A stretch of 59,800 nucleotides of DNA, taken from a bacterium. GTDB taxonomy: Bacteria; Electryoneota; Electryoneia; Electryoneales; Electryoneaceae. Every line of letters begins with the position of its first letter. Position 1 is the first letter of the stretch. Below are positions 1-7,666 of the stretch, piece by piece. Where the stretch lies: the NCBI GenBank assembly GCA_028278125.1, contig JANQEY010000318.1:1-59800 (forward strand), read 5' to 3'. The notes beneath the pieces were generated by a model that was given only the letters and a program-made list of their open reading frames with translations, did no database searches and had not been told where the DNA came from. The position numbers and the translations under genes are program-made.

Positions 1-771
1 TCGTCCCTATATGCCTTCCTGGCATTCTGCCTTGCCGCAAGTGCTGTTTACATGATCAATGATTGCCTGGACCTGGAACTAGATCGATTCCACCCGGTAA
101 AAAAATATCGTCCAATTGCGGCAGGTGAAATAAAACCCGGAACTGCAATAATAATGGCAATCTTATTCAGTTTAATAAGCTTAGCGATCGGATGGTATAT
201 AAATTTAACAGCCATGTTGATCCTCGCGGGATATATCATCGTGATGATTCTTTACAGCCTCTGGCTCAAACATTTCCTGTTGATTGACGTCTTTCTGATC
301 GCCACCGGTCTGACTGCCAGGGCGGTGATGGGGGCTGTTTCGATTGAAGTTACCATTTCCAAGTGGCTGCTGGTCTGTACATTCTTTATTGCTTTGATGC
401 TGGCGCTGGCAAAACGAAGGCAGGAGATCGCCCGTGTTGGTGACCTTGAATCTGATAAAATAAGACGCAGCCTGGCGAAAGCACCACCTCTAAAGGTCTG
501 GGATCAATGGATTATGATGATGGCCGGGGTAACCATCCTGGCATATACATTATACGCGATGGACCCTGTCACAGTTCAAAAAGTCGGATCACAACGGTTG
601 TTATTTACCATGCCTTTTGTGCTATTTGCTGTCCTGAGGTACCAGATAGCGATTTACTCGAACGATCTGGGTGAAGATCCCACTGAAACACTGCTCGGCG
701 ACCGTTGGATTCTGGCGTCAGTCCTCGGGTGGATTGTTGTGGTTATGCTGGTCGTGGGAAATATTATATAA
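1..771 (+). CDS. UbiA-family prenyltransferase, probable decaprenyl-phosphate phosphoribosyltransferase (5' truncated by window edge)
   Basis: The frame is open from base 1, so the N-terminus lies outside the window. The visible part has the UbiA Asp-rich motif NDCLDLELDRFHP followed by KKYRPIAAG, a combination characteristic of the mycobacterial Rv3806c-type enzymes that move phosphoribose from PRPP onto a polyprenyl phosphate. The second Asp motif near the end (SNDLGEDPTETLLGDR) is also present. Several hydrophobic helices are evident, as expected for an inner-membrane enzyme. It lies 21 bases upstream of a DprE1 homologue and close to a DprE2 homologue, the next enzymes of the same pathway, which supports this specificity over other UbiA enzymes. 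Family assignment is firm; substrate is inferred from motif and context. Confidence 0.85.
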   Translation, partial: SSLYAFLAFCLAASAVYMINDCLDLELDRFHPVKKYRPIAAGEIKPGTAIIMAILFSLISLAIGWYINLTAMLILAGYIIVMILYSLWLKHFLLIDVFLIATGLTARAVMGAVSIEVTISKWLLVCTFFIALMLALAKRRQEIARVGDLESDKIRRSLAKAPPLKVWDQWIMMMAGVTILAYTLYAMDPVTVQKVGSQRLLFTMPFVLFAVLRYQIAIYSNDLGEDPTETLLGDRWILASVLGWIVVVMLVVGNII

Positions 772-792
772 ATCTGTAGGATCTATTTTTTA

Positions 793-2184
793 ATGCCTGG
801 TAAAGATATAATTATTAAGAATATGTCCTGGACGGAAATATTGTCTGGTTGGGGTAAATACCCGGTTTCCACCGCCAATGTCCATATCCCTGGATCGATA
901 AAATCACTGGCAAATTATCTCAAATCATCGCCGGATTCGGCAATCCTTGCACGGGGTAAAGGCAGAAGCTATGGCGATGCATCCCTGAATGAAGATAATT
1001 CCGTTTTATCCATGGATCGGTTGGATAGCGTCATCGAGTTTGACAAGGAAAAGGGGATATTCACCAGTGAAGGTGGAATGATCCTTGATGATATCACCCG
1101 TATTATTCTCCCCTACGGCTGGTTTTTACCTGTGACACCGGGTACCAGCGCCCCATCGATTGGTGGTTGTTTAGCTTGTGACGTCCACGGGAAAAATCAC
1201 CACCAGGCCGGGACGATCTCTAAACATGTCCTGTGGATTGATCTTCTTTGTGCCGACGGTAAAACTATTCGCTGCGACAGGAAGAAAAACACTGACATCT
1301 TCAAGGCCACCGCCGGTGGAATGGGCTTGACGGGTATTATCACACGGATTTGCTTACAGCTTCTCAAGGTTGAATCATCATACATCATTGAAGAATCCCT
1401 GCGAACAAAATCTTTACGCTCGACAATGGACCTGCTCACTCAAAATGACACTTCATTCCCCTACTCTGTTGCCTGGATTGATTGTATTTCTGATAAAAAC
1501 GCACTTGGACGAGGTGAAGTCCTGCTTGGACGTCATGCCGGCAGCCAGGCTGTGAAAAAATCTTATCGGAAAAAACAGGCGTATGAAAATGGATTTCTCT
1601 CGGTAAATCTTCCGATTAACCCACCCGTTTCAATCGTCAACAAGCTATCCGGCCGAATATTTAACGAGACCAAGTTCAGGTTCTTCAGTAATTTCCAGCG
1701 GAAACGAGTAATTCCCTATGATGTATTCTTTTATCCATTGGACAGGATAAAAAACTGGAACACGCTATATGGATCGTCCGGATTTGTCCAGTACCAGTTT
1801 GTGGTACCATTTGACGCGGGTAGATCAGCGATAGAACAGATCCTTAGGAAATCGTATGAAACAGGACATGTATCGACACTTGCGGTACTAAAAAGACTGG
1901 GTGAATCGGCCGGGTTGTTATCGTTCCCCTCCCCAGGCTGGACCCTGGCGCTGGATATACCTATCCGTCCGGGACTTTTCGCCCTGCTTGATGATTTTGA
2001 CAGGTTGGTTGCAGATTTTGGTGGCAAGGTTTACCTGGCAAAAGACGCAAGGTTGAGTCCCTCCATGTTCCGCAGGATGTACCCGGAGTTTGGTGAGTGG
2101 CTAAAGGTGAAGCACAAGATTGATCCTGACAACATGTTCCAGTCGGATCTTTCCAGGAGACTTCGTTTATTCTCGGAGGTTTGA
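793..2184 (+). CDS. dprE1: FAD-dependent decaprenylphosphoryl-ribose 2'-oxidase DprE1
   Basis: 463 residues, close to mycobacterial DprE1. The N-terminal FAD-binding (PCMH) region contains GRSYGDASLN (58-67) and TPGTSAPSIGG followed by DVHGKNHH (130-137); His132 matches the flavin-linked His of the family. The C-terminal half has SFPSPGW (377-383) and YLAKDAR with Lys417, matching catalytic Lys418 of the Mycobacterium tuberculosis enzyme. The Cys attacked by benzothiazinones in that enzyme (Cys387) aligns with Ala386 here. The protein should oxidise the ribose 2'-OH of polyprenyl-phospho-ribose, giving the keto intermediate used by the next gene. AGGA lies about 10 bases before the chosen ATG; a second in-frame ATG at 823 is possible. 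Confidence 0.9.
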   Translation: MPGKDIIIKNMSWTEILSGWGKYPVSTANVHIPGSIKSLANYLKSSPDSAILARGKGRSYGDASLNEDNSVLSMDRLDSVIEFDKEKGIFTSEGGMILDDITRIILPYGWFLPVTPGTSAPSIGGCLACDVHGKNHHQAGTISKHVLWIDLLCADGKTIRCDRKKNTDIFKATAGGMGLTGIITRICLQLLKVESSYIIEESLRTKSLRSTMDLLTQNDTSFPYSVAWIDCISDKNALGRGEVLLGRHAGSQAVKKSYRKKQAYENGFLSVNLPINPPVSIVNKLSGRIFNETKFRFFSNFQRKRVIPYDVFFYPLDRIKNWNTLYGSSGFVQYQFVVPFDAGRSAIEQILRKSYETGHVSTLAVLKRLGESAGLLSFPSPGWTLALDIPIRPGLFALLDDFDRLVADFGGKVYLAKDARLSPSMFRRMYPEFGEWLKVKHKIDPDNMFQSDLSRRLRLFSEV

Positions 2185-2185
2185 A

Positions 2186-2926
2186 TTGCAGAATTGGCTT
2201 GTAATAGGTGCCACATCAGGCATAACCATTCCCCTCGCCAGGGAATTATCGCTTCGCCAGAACAGGCTTTGCCTGGTTGGAAGAGACCAGGAACGCCTGG
2301 ATCGTCTTGCTGAAGATCTCCGTCAAAGATCAGGTCAGGATGTTAGAGTATATCTCCTCGATGTGTTGGATTTCGAAGCTCATAAACCTCTCTTGTCAAT
2401 GATAGATAAGGAATTTGGATTACTTGATGGTATTGTCTGGTCTGTAGGAACAATGCGGGATCAATTTGAACTACAGGAAGATTTCGAATCTGCTCATAAA
2501 GAATTTAACGTGAATTTTACGGCCGCCCTTTCATTTCTCAACCTGGTGGCTGATCTGTTTGAAAAGAGACAATCCGGGCATATTGTCGCGATCGGAAGTG
2601 TTGCGGGTGATCGTGGACGGAAGGACAATTACATCTACGGTTCTTCAAAAGCTGCCCTCCATTCGTTACTCCAGGGTTTACGGCAACGGCTGAGTTCGCA
2701 TAATGTAAAAGTCTTAACTGTTAAACCTGGACCTGTAAGGACAAAAATGACTGACGGCCTGGGATTGCAGCCATTGATTGCTGAACCGAATGACGTTGCA
2801 AGGGATATTGTAAAGGCTATAGAAAAGGGAAAAGATGTGTTATACACACCCTGGTACTGGCGATATATTTTGATGGTCCTGCGTCATATCCCGGAATTTA
2901 TTTTCAAGAAACTATCCCTGAAATAA
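2186..2926 (+). CDS. dprE2: short-chain dehydrogenase, decaprenylphospho-2-keto-ribose reductase DprE2
   Basis: 246 residues. I chose the TTG at 2186 because GGAGG lies six bases before it and it follows the dprE1 stop by one base; the longer frame from 2120 would overlap dprE1. The Rossmann motif GATSGIT is at residues 8-14. The SDR catalytic set is Ser138 (GSVAGDRGRKDN) and Tyr151-x3-Lys155 (YGSSKA); this stretch and KPGPVRTKM resemble mycobacterial DprE2. With DprE1 it completes epimerisation of polyprenyl-phospho-ribose to polyprenyl-phospho-arabinose. Coupled translation with dprE1 is likely. No arabinosyltransferase that would use the product is in the window. Confidence 0.87.
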   Translation: MQNWLVIGATSGITIPLARELSLRQNRLCLVGRDQERLDRLAEDLRQRSGQDVRVYLLDVLDFEAHKPLLSMIDKEFGLLDGIVWSVGTMRDQFELQEDFESAHKEFNVNFTAALSFLNLVADLFEKRQSGHIVAIGSVAGDRGRKDNYIYGSSKAALHSLLQGLRQRLSSHNVKVLTVKPGPVRTKMTDGLGLQPLIAEPNDVARDIVKAIEKGKDVLYTPWYWRYILMVLRHIPEFIFKKLSLK

Positions 2927-2985
2927 TCAACATTTAACCCTGATCACTTCTTAATCTAACAACCAGGACTTATATTCCCCATATT

Positions 2986-3432
2986 ATGCAAAGAAGGGAA
3001 AAAGTACTTATATCAGCCTGCCTCACCGGTGTTTATTGTCGTTACGACGGTCGTCACGCCCAATGTCCCGAAATAGATATCCTTGCTGAAAAATACGTAC
3101 TTATCCCAGTTTGCCCCGAACAACTTGGCGGTCTTCCCACTCCCCGTCCACCGGCGGAAATTAGAGGTGGGACAGGGGAGGATGTCCTCAAGGGCGATGC
3201 CTGCGTAATCCAGGTAGACAACGGTGCAGACCTTACATCTGTTTTTCTTGCCGGGGCAGATGAAACTCTTGCCATCGCCGAACTCACAAACGCAACCAAA
3301 GCTATCCTGAAAACACGCAGTCCGTCCTGTGGTTGCGGAACTATTATTATTAATAAGCAGAAAATTGAGGGTGATGGCGTTACAGCTGCTTATCTAAAAC
3401 TTAACGGAATAGAAGTGGAATCTCACGAATGA
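2986..3432 (+). CDS. DUF523 family protein
   Basis: 148 residues starting MQRREKVLISACLTG. The family hallmarks are visible: ISACLTGVYCRYDGR, VCPEQLGGLPTPRPPAEI, and a Cys-containing KTRSPSCGCG near the C-terminus. The family (also called YbbK/DUF523) has conserved cysteines suggestive of metal binding, but its biochemical function is not established. The stop overlaps the start of the next gene by four bases (ATGA), indicating translational coupling with the DUF2520 gene. Confidence 0.85.
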   Translation: MQRREKVLISACLTGVYCRYDGRHAQCPEIDILAEKYVLIPVCPEQLGGLPTPRPPAEIRGGTGEDVLKGDACVIQVDNGADLTSVFLAGADETLAIAELTNATKAILKTRSPSCGCGTIIINKQKIEGDGVTAAYLKLNGIEVESHE

Positions 3433-4295
3433 AAATAAGTCTTATCGGATACGGCTCAGTAACGCGTCCTTTCGCGCTGGGAATGAAAAAATCGGGTGCG
3501 GAGGTAGTTGCAGTTGGATTGGATATAAACGATCACACAAAAGAAACCGCAGTTGCTGATCGTTTAAACATTTCTACCATTGATGATATTACTCTTGATT
3601 CTGACCTGGTTGTATTGGGTGTGCCGGATAAAAATATATATGAAGTCTCTAATAAAATATCAGCTAGATTCAATACGGATAATTCATCCACTGCAAAACC
3701 GGTTGTCCTCCATTTTGCTGGGAGCCTTGGACTTGAACCTTTGAACCCGTTAAGAGATAAGGGATGTCCGGGGCTGGCCTGGCATCCGGTACAGACTTTT
3801 ACTCAAGGTGTCGGACCAGAAAGATTTAACGGTATTTCGGCAGGCACAACCGCTGATCCTGAAGCATTGAATATTGCCGAAGATATAGCAAGGCGACTGA
3901 AAGTTACCAATCTTATCGTTGAAGAATCTGACCGGGGACGATATCACCAGGCAAGTGTTTTGATTAGTAATTTTATTCCTGTATTTGCGGATCTTGCCGC
4001 TGATCGACTTGAGGGAATTGTCGCGACAAAAGAAGATGTTGTTAAGGTTCTGATGCCGTTACTAAAGGGAATGGTCAGCAACCTTGAATCCCTGGATATT
4101 CCCGGTTCAATTACAGGACCCGTCCCGAGGGGAGACATTGAGACGTTCAAATCACACCTCGAGAATTGGAACGATGAGGACGGACGTGAAGTGTACCTGA
4201 AGATGACTGAAGCGCTTGTCCGACTTGCGGAAAAATCTGGTAGAATATCAAGTGAAATGGCAGACAACTGGTACACAACACTCAAGGAAGAATGA
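3429..4295 (+). CDS. Rossmann-like/DUF2520 oxidoreductase-type protein
   Basis: 288 residues. The N-terminus MKISLIGYGSVTRPFALGMKK is a dinucleotide-binding fold like F420- or NADP-dependent oxidoreductases (ProC/ketopantoate reductase type). LVVLGVPDKNI then LHFAGSLGLEPL and GLAWHPVQTF follow the order seen in DUF2520 proteins, and the helical C-terminal half (about 165-285) fits the DUF2520 domain. No substrate is known for this family. It is coupled to DUF523 upstream (4-base overlap) and sits 7 bases before porX. Confidence 0.83.
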   Translation: MKISLIGYGSVTRPFALGMKKSGAEVVAVGLDINDHTKETAVADRLNISTIDDITLDSDLVVLGVPDKNIYEVSNKISARFNTDNSSTAKPVVLHFAGSLGLEPLNPLRDKGCPGLAWHPVQTFTQGVGPERFNGISAGTTADPEALNIAEDIARRLKVTNLIVEESDRGRYHQASVLISNFIPVFADLAADRLEGIVATKEDVVKVLMPLLKGMVSNLESLDIPGSITGPVPRGDIETFKSHLENWNDEDGREVYLKMTEALVRLAEKSGRISSEMADNWYTTLKEE

Positions 4296-4302
4296 ATTAA
4301 GA

Positions 4303-5868
4303 ATGACAGACAAACGTATTTTATGGGCAGATGACGAGATCGAATTACTGCAGCCTCATATCCTCTTTCTTGGAGAAAGAGGATATAAAATAGATGGTGT
4401 TACTTCGGGTGAAGACGCTGTACGTGCAGTCGCACGTGAAAATTTCGATGCTGTACTTCTCGATGAACAAATGGCAGGGCTCGACGGGATAGCAACACTG
4501 GCGCGTTTACGGAAAGTCCGTCCGGAAATGCCGGTAATCATGATCACCAAGAGCGAAGAAGAATCGCTGATGGAAGAGGCGATTGGTGGTAAAATTGATG
4601 ATTACCTGACAAAACCCGTTAATCCCAGCCAGATCCTCAGCGCCTTGAAAAAAGTTCTCGACGGTCGTGACCTGAGCGCACAAAGGCTCAGCAGGGATTA
4701 TGTGTCAGACATAAACAGGATAAATGAAGAACTTCATGATGCGCTTGACTGGGATGAATGGATTGATCTGCAGGTTCGTTTCACACGCTGGGCCCTTGAA
4801 ATAGGGAACATCCGTGAACCGGGATTGCTCGAATTACTTGCTGAACAGCAAAGAAGCGCCAACACACTGTTCGCGAAATATATCGAACTGAATTACCCAT
4901 CATGGCTGACAGCAGATCGTGACTATCGTCCACCCTTAAGCAAAGACGTTGTCCGCGACTGGGTAGTACCGAAGCTCGTAAAGCAGGAACCTGTCCTCTT
5001 AATTGTACTCGATTGCCTCCGTCTTGATCAATGGATGGCTGTAGAGCCGATGCTACGTAATGATTTTGATATTGAGACCGATCATTATTTTTCAATCCTC
5101 CCAACCGCAACTCCATATTCACGAAACAGTATTTTCAGTGGGCTATGGCCACATGAATATCCTCAAAAACATCCGGATCTCTGGAAAAAACTTCACGGTC
5201 ACGATGAGGCAAGTTTTAACCGGTTTGAACGTCAATTGCTTGATCGTCAGCTGGAATCATTAAACGTATTCCCAACACCTGAACCAAAATATGCAAAGAT
5301 ACTTGATCCTGACGAAGCGCAACGGATATCACGTAAAGTATCCGATTACTTCGATTTTCCGCTGGTGAGTATGGTCTTCAACTTTGTCGATATTGTAGCC
5401 CATCATCGGAGTACCGAGGAAGTTATTCAAACCCTGATACCTGATGAAGCAGCCTACAGGAGTGTTGTCAAAAGCTGGTTTGAACATTCACCGCTCTATG
5501 AAATGCTGAAGAGTTTCGGTAAACGTGGGGTGACTATTGTCCTGACTTCTGATCATGGTTCTATCCGTGCAAGGCGAGCGTCAAAGGTGGTAGGTGACCG
5601 TGAAGCTTCTTCGAATCTCAGGTATAAGATTGGTCGCAATCTCAAGGCTGATTCAAAACATGCTATCCGTATCCGTAAACCTGAGAGCTGGGGTATTCCA
5701 TCACCTGCAATAAATACGGATGTACTTCTTGCGCGTGAAGATAATTTTTTCGTATATCCTAATGAATTTAACAAGTTTGCCGATCGTTTCAGGGATTCTT
5801 TCCTCCACGGCGGTGTTTCGCTGGAGGAGATGATTTTACCTCTGGCTATAATGAAGTCAAAAGGGTGA
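4303..5868 (+). CDS. porX: PorX-type response regulator with PglZ/alkaline-phosphatase-like effector domain (T9SS regulator)
   Basis: 521 residues from the ATG at 4303, which follows AAGGAAG; a longer in-frame start at 4216 would overlap DUF2520. Residues 1-120 are a receiver domain with acidic D10/D11/E12, phospho-acceptor D54 (VLLDEQM), T82 and K104 (TKP), all intact. A helical linker leads to a PglZ/alkaline phosphatase-superfamily domain: D237 and D242 (LDCLRLD), a Thr in PTATPYSRN (T270 is probably the nucleophile, by analogy with Porphyromonas gingivalis T271), D363, D417-H418 (TSDHGS) and H502 (HGGVSLEEM). In Bacteroidota PorX controls T9SS genes with PorY and a sigma factor, and its phosphatase domain acts on oligonucleotides. 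The adjacent tsaE matches the synteny I recall from that phylum. Neither PorY nor the sigma factor is in the window. Confidence 0.9.
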   Translation: MTDKRILWADDEIELLQPHILFLGERGYKIDGVTSGEDAVRAVARENFDAVLLDEQMAGLDGIATLARLRKVRPEMPVIMITKSEEESLMEEAIGGKIDDYLTKPVNPSQILSALKKVLDGRDLSAQRLSRDYVSDINRINEELHDALDWDEWIDLQVRFTRWALEIGNIREPGLLELLAEQQRSANTLFAKYIELNYPSWLTADRDYRPPLSKDVVRDWVVPKLVKQEPVLLIVLDCLRLDQWMAVEPMLRNDFDIETDHYFSILPTATPYSRNSIFSGLWPHEYPQKHPDLWKKLHGHDEASFNRFERQLLDRQLESLNVFPTPEPKYAKILDPDEAQRISRKVSDYFDFPLVSMVFNFVDIVAHHRSTEEVIQTLIPDEAAYRSVVKSWFEHSPLYEMLKSFGKRGVTIVLTSDHGSIRARRASKVVGDREASSNLRYKIGRNLKADSKHAIRIRKPESWGIPSPAINTDVLLAREDNFFVYPNEFNKFADRFRDSFLHGGVSLEEMILPLAIMKSKG

Positions 5869-5891
5869 GGAGCCGGTAGGACTCACCTTAC

Positions 5892-5930
5892 GATACCCTG
5901 GACAGCTTGATTGTTCAGGGTATCATTTTG
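5892..5930 (+). terminator. intrinsic terminator after porX
   Basis: A 13-bp stem (5892-5904 pairing with 5912-5924, one G-U wobble) encloses a 7-base loop and is followed by ATTTTGTTTA. It begins 24 bases after the porX stop, so porX probably ends its transcript here and tsaE has its own start or relies on read-through. Confidence 0.75.
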
Positions 5931-5979
5931 TTTATTGGTGATGTTTATTGATCGATGAACATTTTATGATTCAGAAGAG

Positions 5980-6417
5980 ATGAAATCAGAACTTAAATCA
6001 CATACAACGCACTCACCCGAAGAAACTGAAAATCTTGGGGCTCAACTTGCTGAAAAAGTCAAGGCAGGTGAATCAGTGGCTTTGATTGGTGAGCTTGGTG
6101 CGGGAAAAAGTACCTTCGCACGTGGCTTTATTCATGCGCTGGGATATGATGGACCCGTCCGCAGTCCAAGTTTTACACTTTCCAACCAGTACCCCTCCTC
6201 CCCGCCTGTTACTCACTTCGATTTTTACCGGCTTTCCGATGAATCTGAGATAGTAGTGCTGGGGATTGAAGATGAAGTTGAGGATCGAATAGTCCTGGTG
6301 GAGTGGGCAGATCGTTTTGATGAAAAAATCTTTCAGCCGAACTGGAGGATTAGATTTTCAACGGTAGACGATGATGATAATACCCGGAATATTTTAGTTG
6401 AAAAACTCAGTATTTAA
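5980..6417 (+). CDS. tsaE: tRNA threonylcarbamoyladenosine biosynthesis ATPase TsaE
   Basis: 145 residues, normal for the family. The Walker A motif GELGAGKST includes Lys43, followed by FARGFIHALG, then PSFTLSNQY and HFDFYRL, all TsaE hallmarks. It works with TsaB and TsaD in making the t6A modification at position 37 of ANN-decoding tRNAs in the cytoplasm. It follows the porX terminator. Confidence 0.93.
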   Translation: MKSELKSHTTHSPEETENLGAQLAEKVKAGESVALIGELGAGKSTFARGFIHALGYDGPVRSPSFTLSNQYPSSPPVTHFDFYRLSDESEIVVLGIEDEVEDRIVLVEWADRFDEKIFQPNWRIRFSTVDDDDNTRNILVEKLSI

Positions 6418-6486
6418 TTTGAATACATACATTTTACCAAAGTTTATCTCATAACAATATTGCCATCCGTATCATTACGTTCGTTT

Positions 6487-6518
6487 GGTGGCCCGGCTTG
6501 ACGCGCAAGCCGGGTTTC
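6487..6518 (+). repeat. REP-like palindrome, copy 1
   Basis: The unit has an asymmetric frame GGTGGCCCG...CGGGTTTC around a hairpin: CCCGGCTTG pairs with CAAGCCGGG across a short loop. The flanks allow orientation to be assigned (plus here). Sequence-related copies in reverse orientation lie at 6573-6613 and 46243-46275, and a half unit at 6653. No coding function is seen. Confidence 0.7.
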
Positions 6519-6572
6519 TCACAAAAATAAAGAATCGCTATTTCCTAAAAATAGGCACACCAACCAAACCAT

Positions 6573-6613
6573 GAAACCCGACAATTCGCCTTCGGCGTGA
6601 TGTCGGGCCACCC
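6573..6613 (-). repeat. REP-like palindrome, copy 2 (inverted)
   Basis: Begins GAAACCCG and ends CGGGCCACCC, the reverse of copy 1. The outer stem CCCGACA/TGTCGGG encloses a second hairpin (CGCC/GGCG around TTC). The stem differs from copy 1 by paired changes, consistent with maintenance of base pairing. Confidence 0.65.
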
Positions 6614-6652
6614 AATCCCCGGGATATGGTGATCCCAGGCTACATCTTTTTA

Positions 6653-6666
6653 GTGGCCCGGCTTGG
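6653..6666 (+). repeat. half REP-like unit
   Basis: GTGGCCCGGCTTGG repeats the left half of copy 1 (6488-6500) without the right arm. It directly precedes the 112-bp palindrome at 6674-6785 and may be a truncated copy. Confidence 0.45.
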
Positions 6667-6673
6667 CTTATTT

Positions 6674-6785
6674 TGTGTCGTTGCGAGCTTTATCCGCCCG
6701 TGGCGGGGAAAGCGAAGCAATCTCTTTTATTCCGTTTAAATCTCATGAATGAGATCGCTTCGTCCTTCGTCCTCGCGACGACACA
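6674..6785. repeat. 112-bp imperfect palindromic (MITE-like) element
   Basis: The ends are 14-bp inverted repeats with 13 matches (TGTGTCGTTGCGAG at 6674-6687 against 6772-6785). An inner pair, 6713-6724 against 6751-6762, matches at 11 of 12. No ORF fits inside. The architecture resembles small non-autonomous palindromic elements of the GTCGTTGCGAG type found scattered in many bacterial genomes. I see no second full copy in this window and no clear target-site duplication. Confidence 0.55.
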
Positions 6786-6826
6786 TATAGCGTTATTAAA
6801 TCCATTCAATTTTGATAACTCTTCTC

Positions 6827-7645
6827 TTACTCAATAAATCGCCTGATAAAAACATCAAGGCTCTTCTCATAAGTACTTCCTGAGTCCAGGTGGCACTCAT
6901 TATGGCTGCCTGATATTTCCAGGAACTCTTTCGGTTCCTTTGCGGCATCGAATATTGTATGTGCGTGATTAATCCCGATCATCTCATCATCACGGCTGTG
7001 TACCACGAGAATCGGGCATTCGGTCTCCCGGGTATAATCGGCGGTAGGATATTCAAAACGGAAAAACGTTCTCACCGGCAGGAATGGATACATTTCAGAG
7101 GCGAGCGTTTTTATCGAACTGAACGCTGATTCTGAGATCAATGCTCCAGGATTATTGTCCATTGCAACCTTTGCTGCGACAGCCCCTCCAAGTGACCGTC
7201 CGAAAACGATAATTTTTTCCGGTGGAATCGATTTTTCGTTAACCAGGTAATCCCACCCCGCTTCAGCGTCGAGGTATGTTCCCTTCTCAGATGGTTTCCC
7301 CTTGCTTCGTCCATATCCACGGTAATCGAAGATAAACGTACTCAATCCCAGGCGGTGGAATAGCTGGATGGATTCAAGACGGTGTGAAATATTCCCGGCG
7401 TTGCCGTGGCAGAAAAGTATCACAGCTCTTTCATACGGGTGAGGGATGTACCATGCGTGAATATTGATATTGTCTTTCGTTACCAGTTCAACCGATTCAA
7501 ATTCCAGTCCAATATCACCCGGCTCTGCAACCAGCCTGGTTCTAGGGAAATAGACCTGTTTTGACTGGAACAGGAACATCCAAAGAAAGTAGGCCAGGAT
7601 GACACCAAAGACAGTCAGAAATAATGGTAGAATTGTTTTTAACAT
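6827..7645 (-). CDS. membrane-anchored alpha/beta hydrolase (YfhR/BEM46-like)
   Basis: 272 residues. An N-terminal hydrophobic helix (about 5-26) is followed by an alpha/beta hydrolase fold: oxyanion region FCHGNAGN, YRGYGRSKG, nucleophile elbow GRSLGG with Ser151, acid Asp220 (HSRDDEM) and His248 (GSHNE). The triad looks complete. The BEM46/YfhR group contains esterase-like and peptidase-like members with poorly known substrates. Active-domain sidedness cannot be fixed from sequence. It is the last gene of the minus-strand run that starts at 10264, but base composition is closer to the rest of the window than to the AT-rich island upstream. Confidence 0.8.
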   Translation of the reverse strand: MLKTILPLFLTVFGVILAYFLWMFLFQSKQVYFPRTRLVAEPGDIGLEFESVELVTKDNINIHAWYIPHPYERAVILFCHGNAGNISHRLESIQLFHRLGLSTFIFDYRGYGRSKGKPSEKGTYLDAEAGWDYLVNEKSIPPEKIIVFGRSLGGAVAAKVAMDNNPGALISESAFSSIKTLASEMYPFLPVRTFFRFEYPTADYTRETECPILVVHSRDDEMIGINHAHTIFDAAKEPKEFLEISGSHNECHLDSGSTYEKSLDVFIRRFIE

Positions 7646-7666
7646 ATAAACTTCAAATTTAAATTT

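Noticed and set aside
2120..2185. Upstream ATG for dprE2 inside dprE1
   Set aside because: The GGAGG-preceded TTG at 2186 starts exactly at the Rossmann fold; the longer frame would add 22 residues unlike the family.
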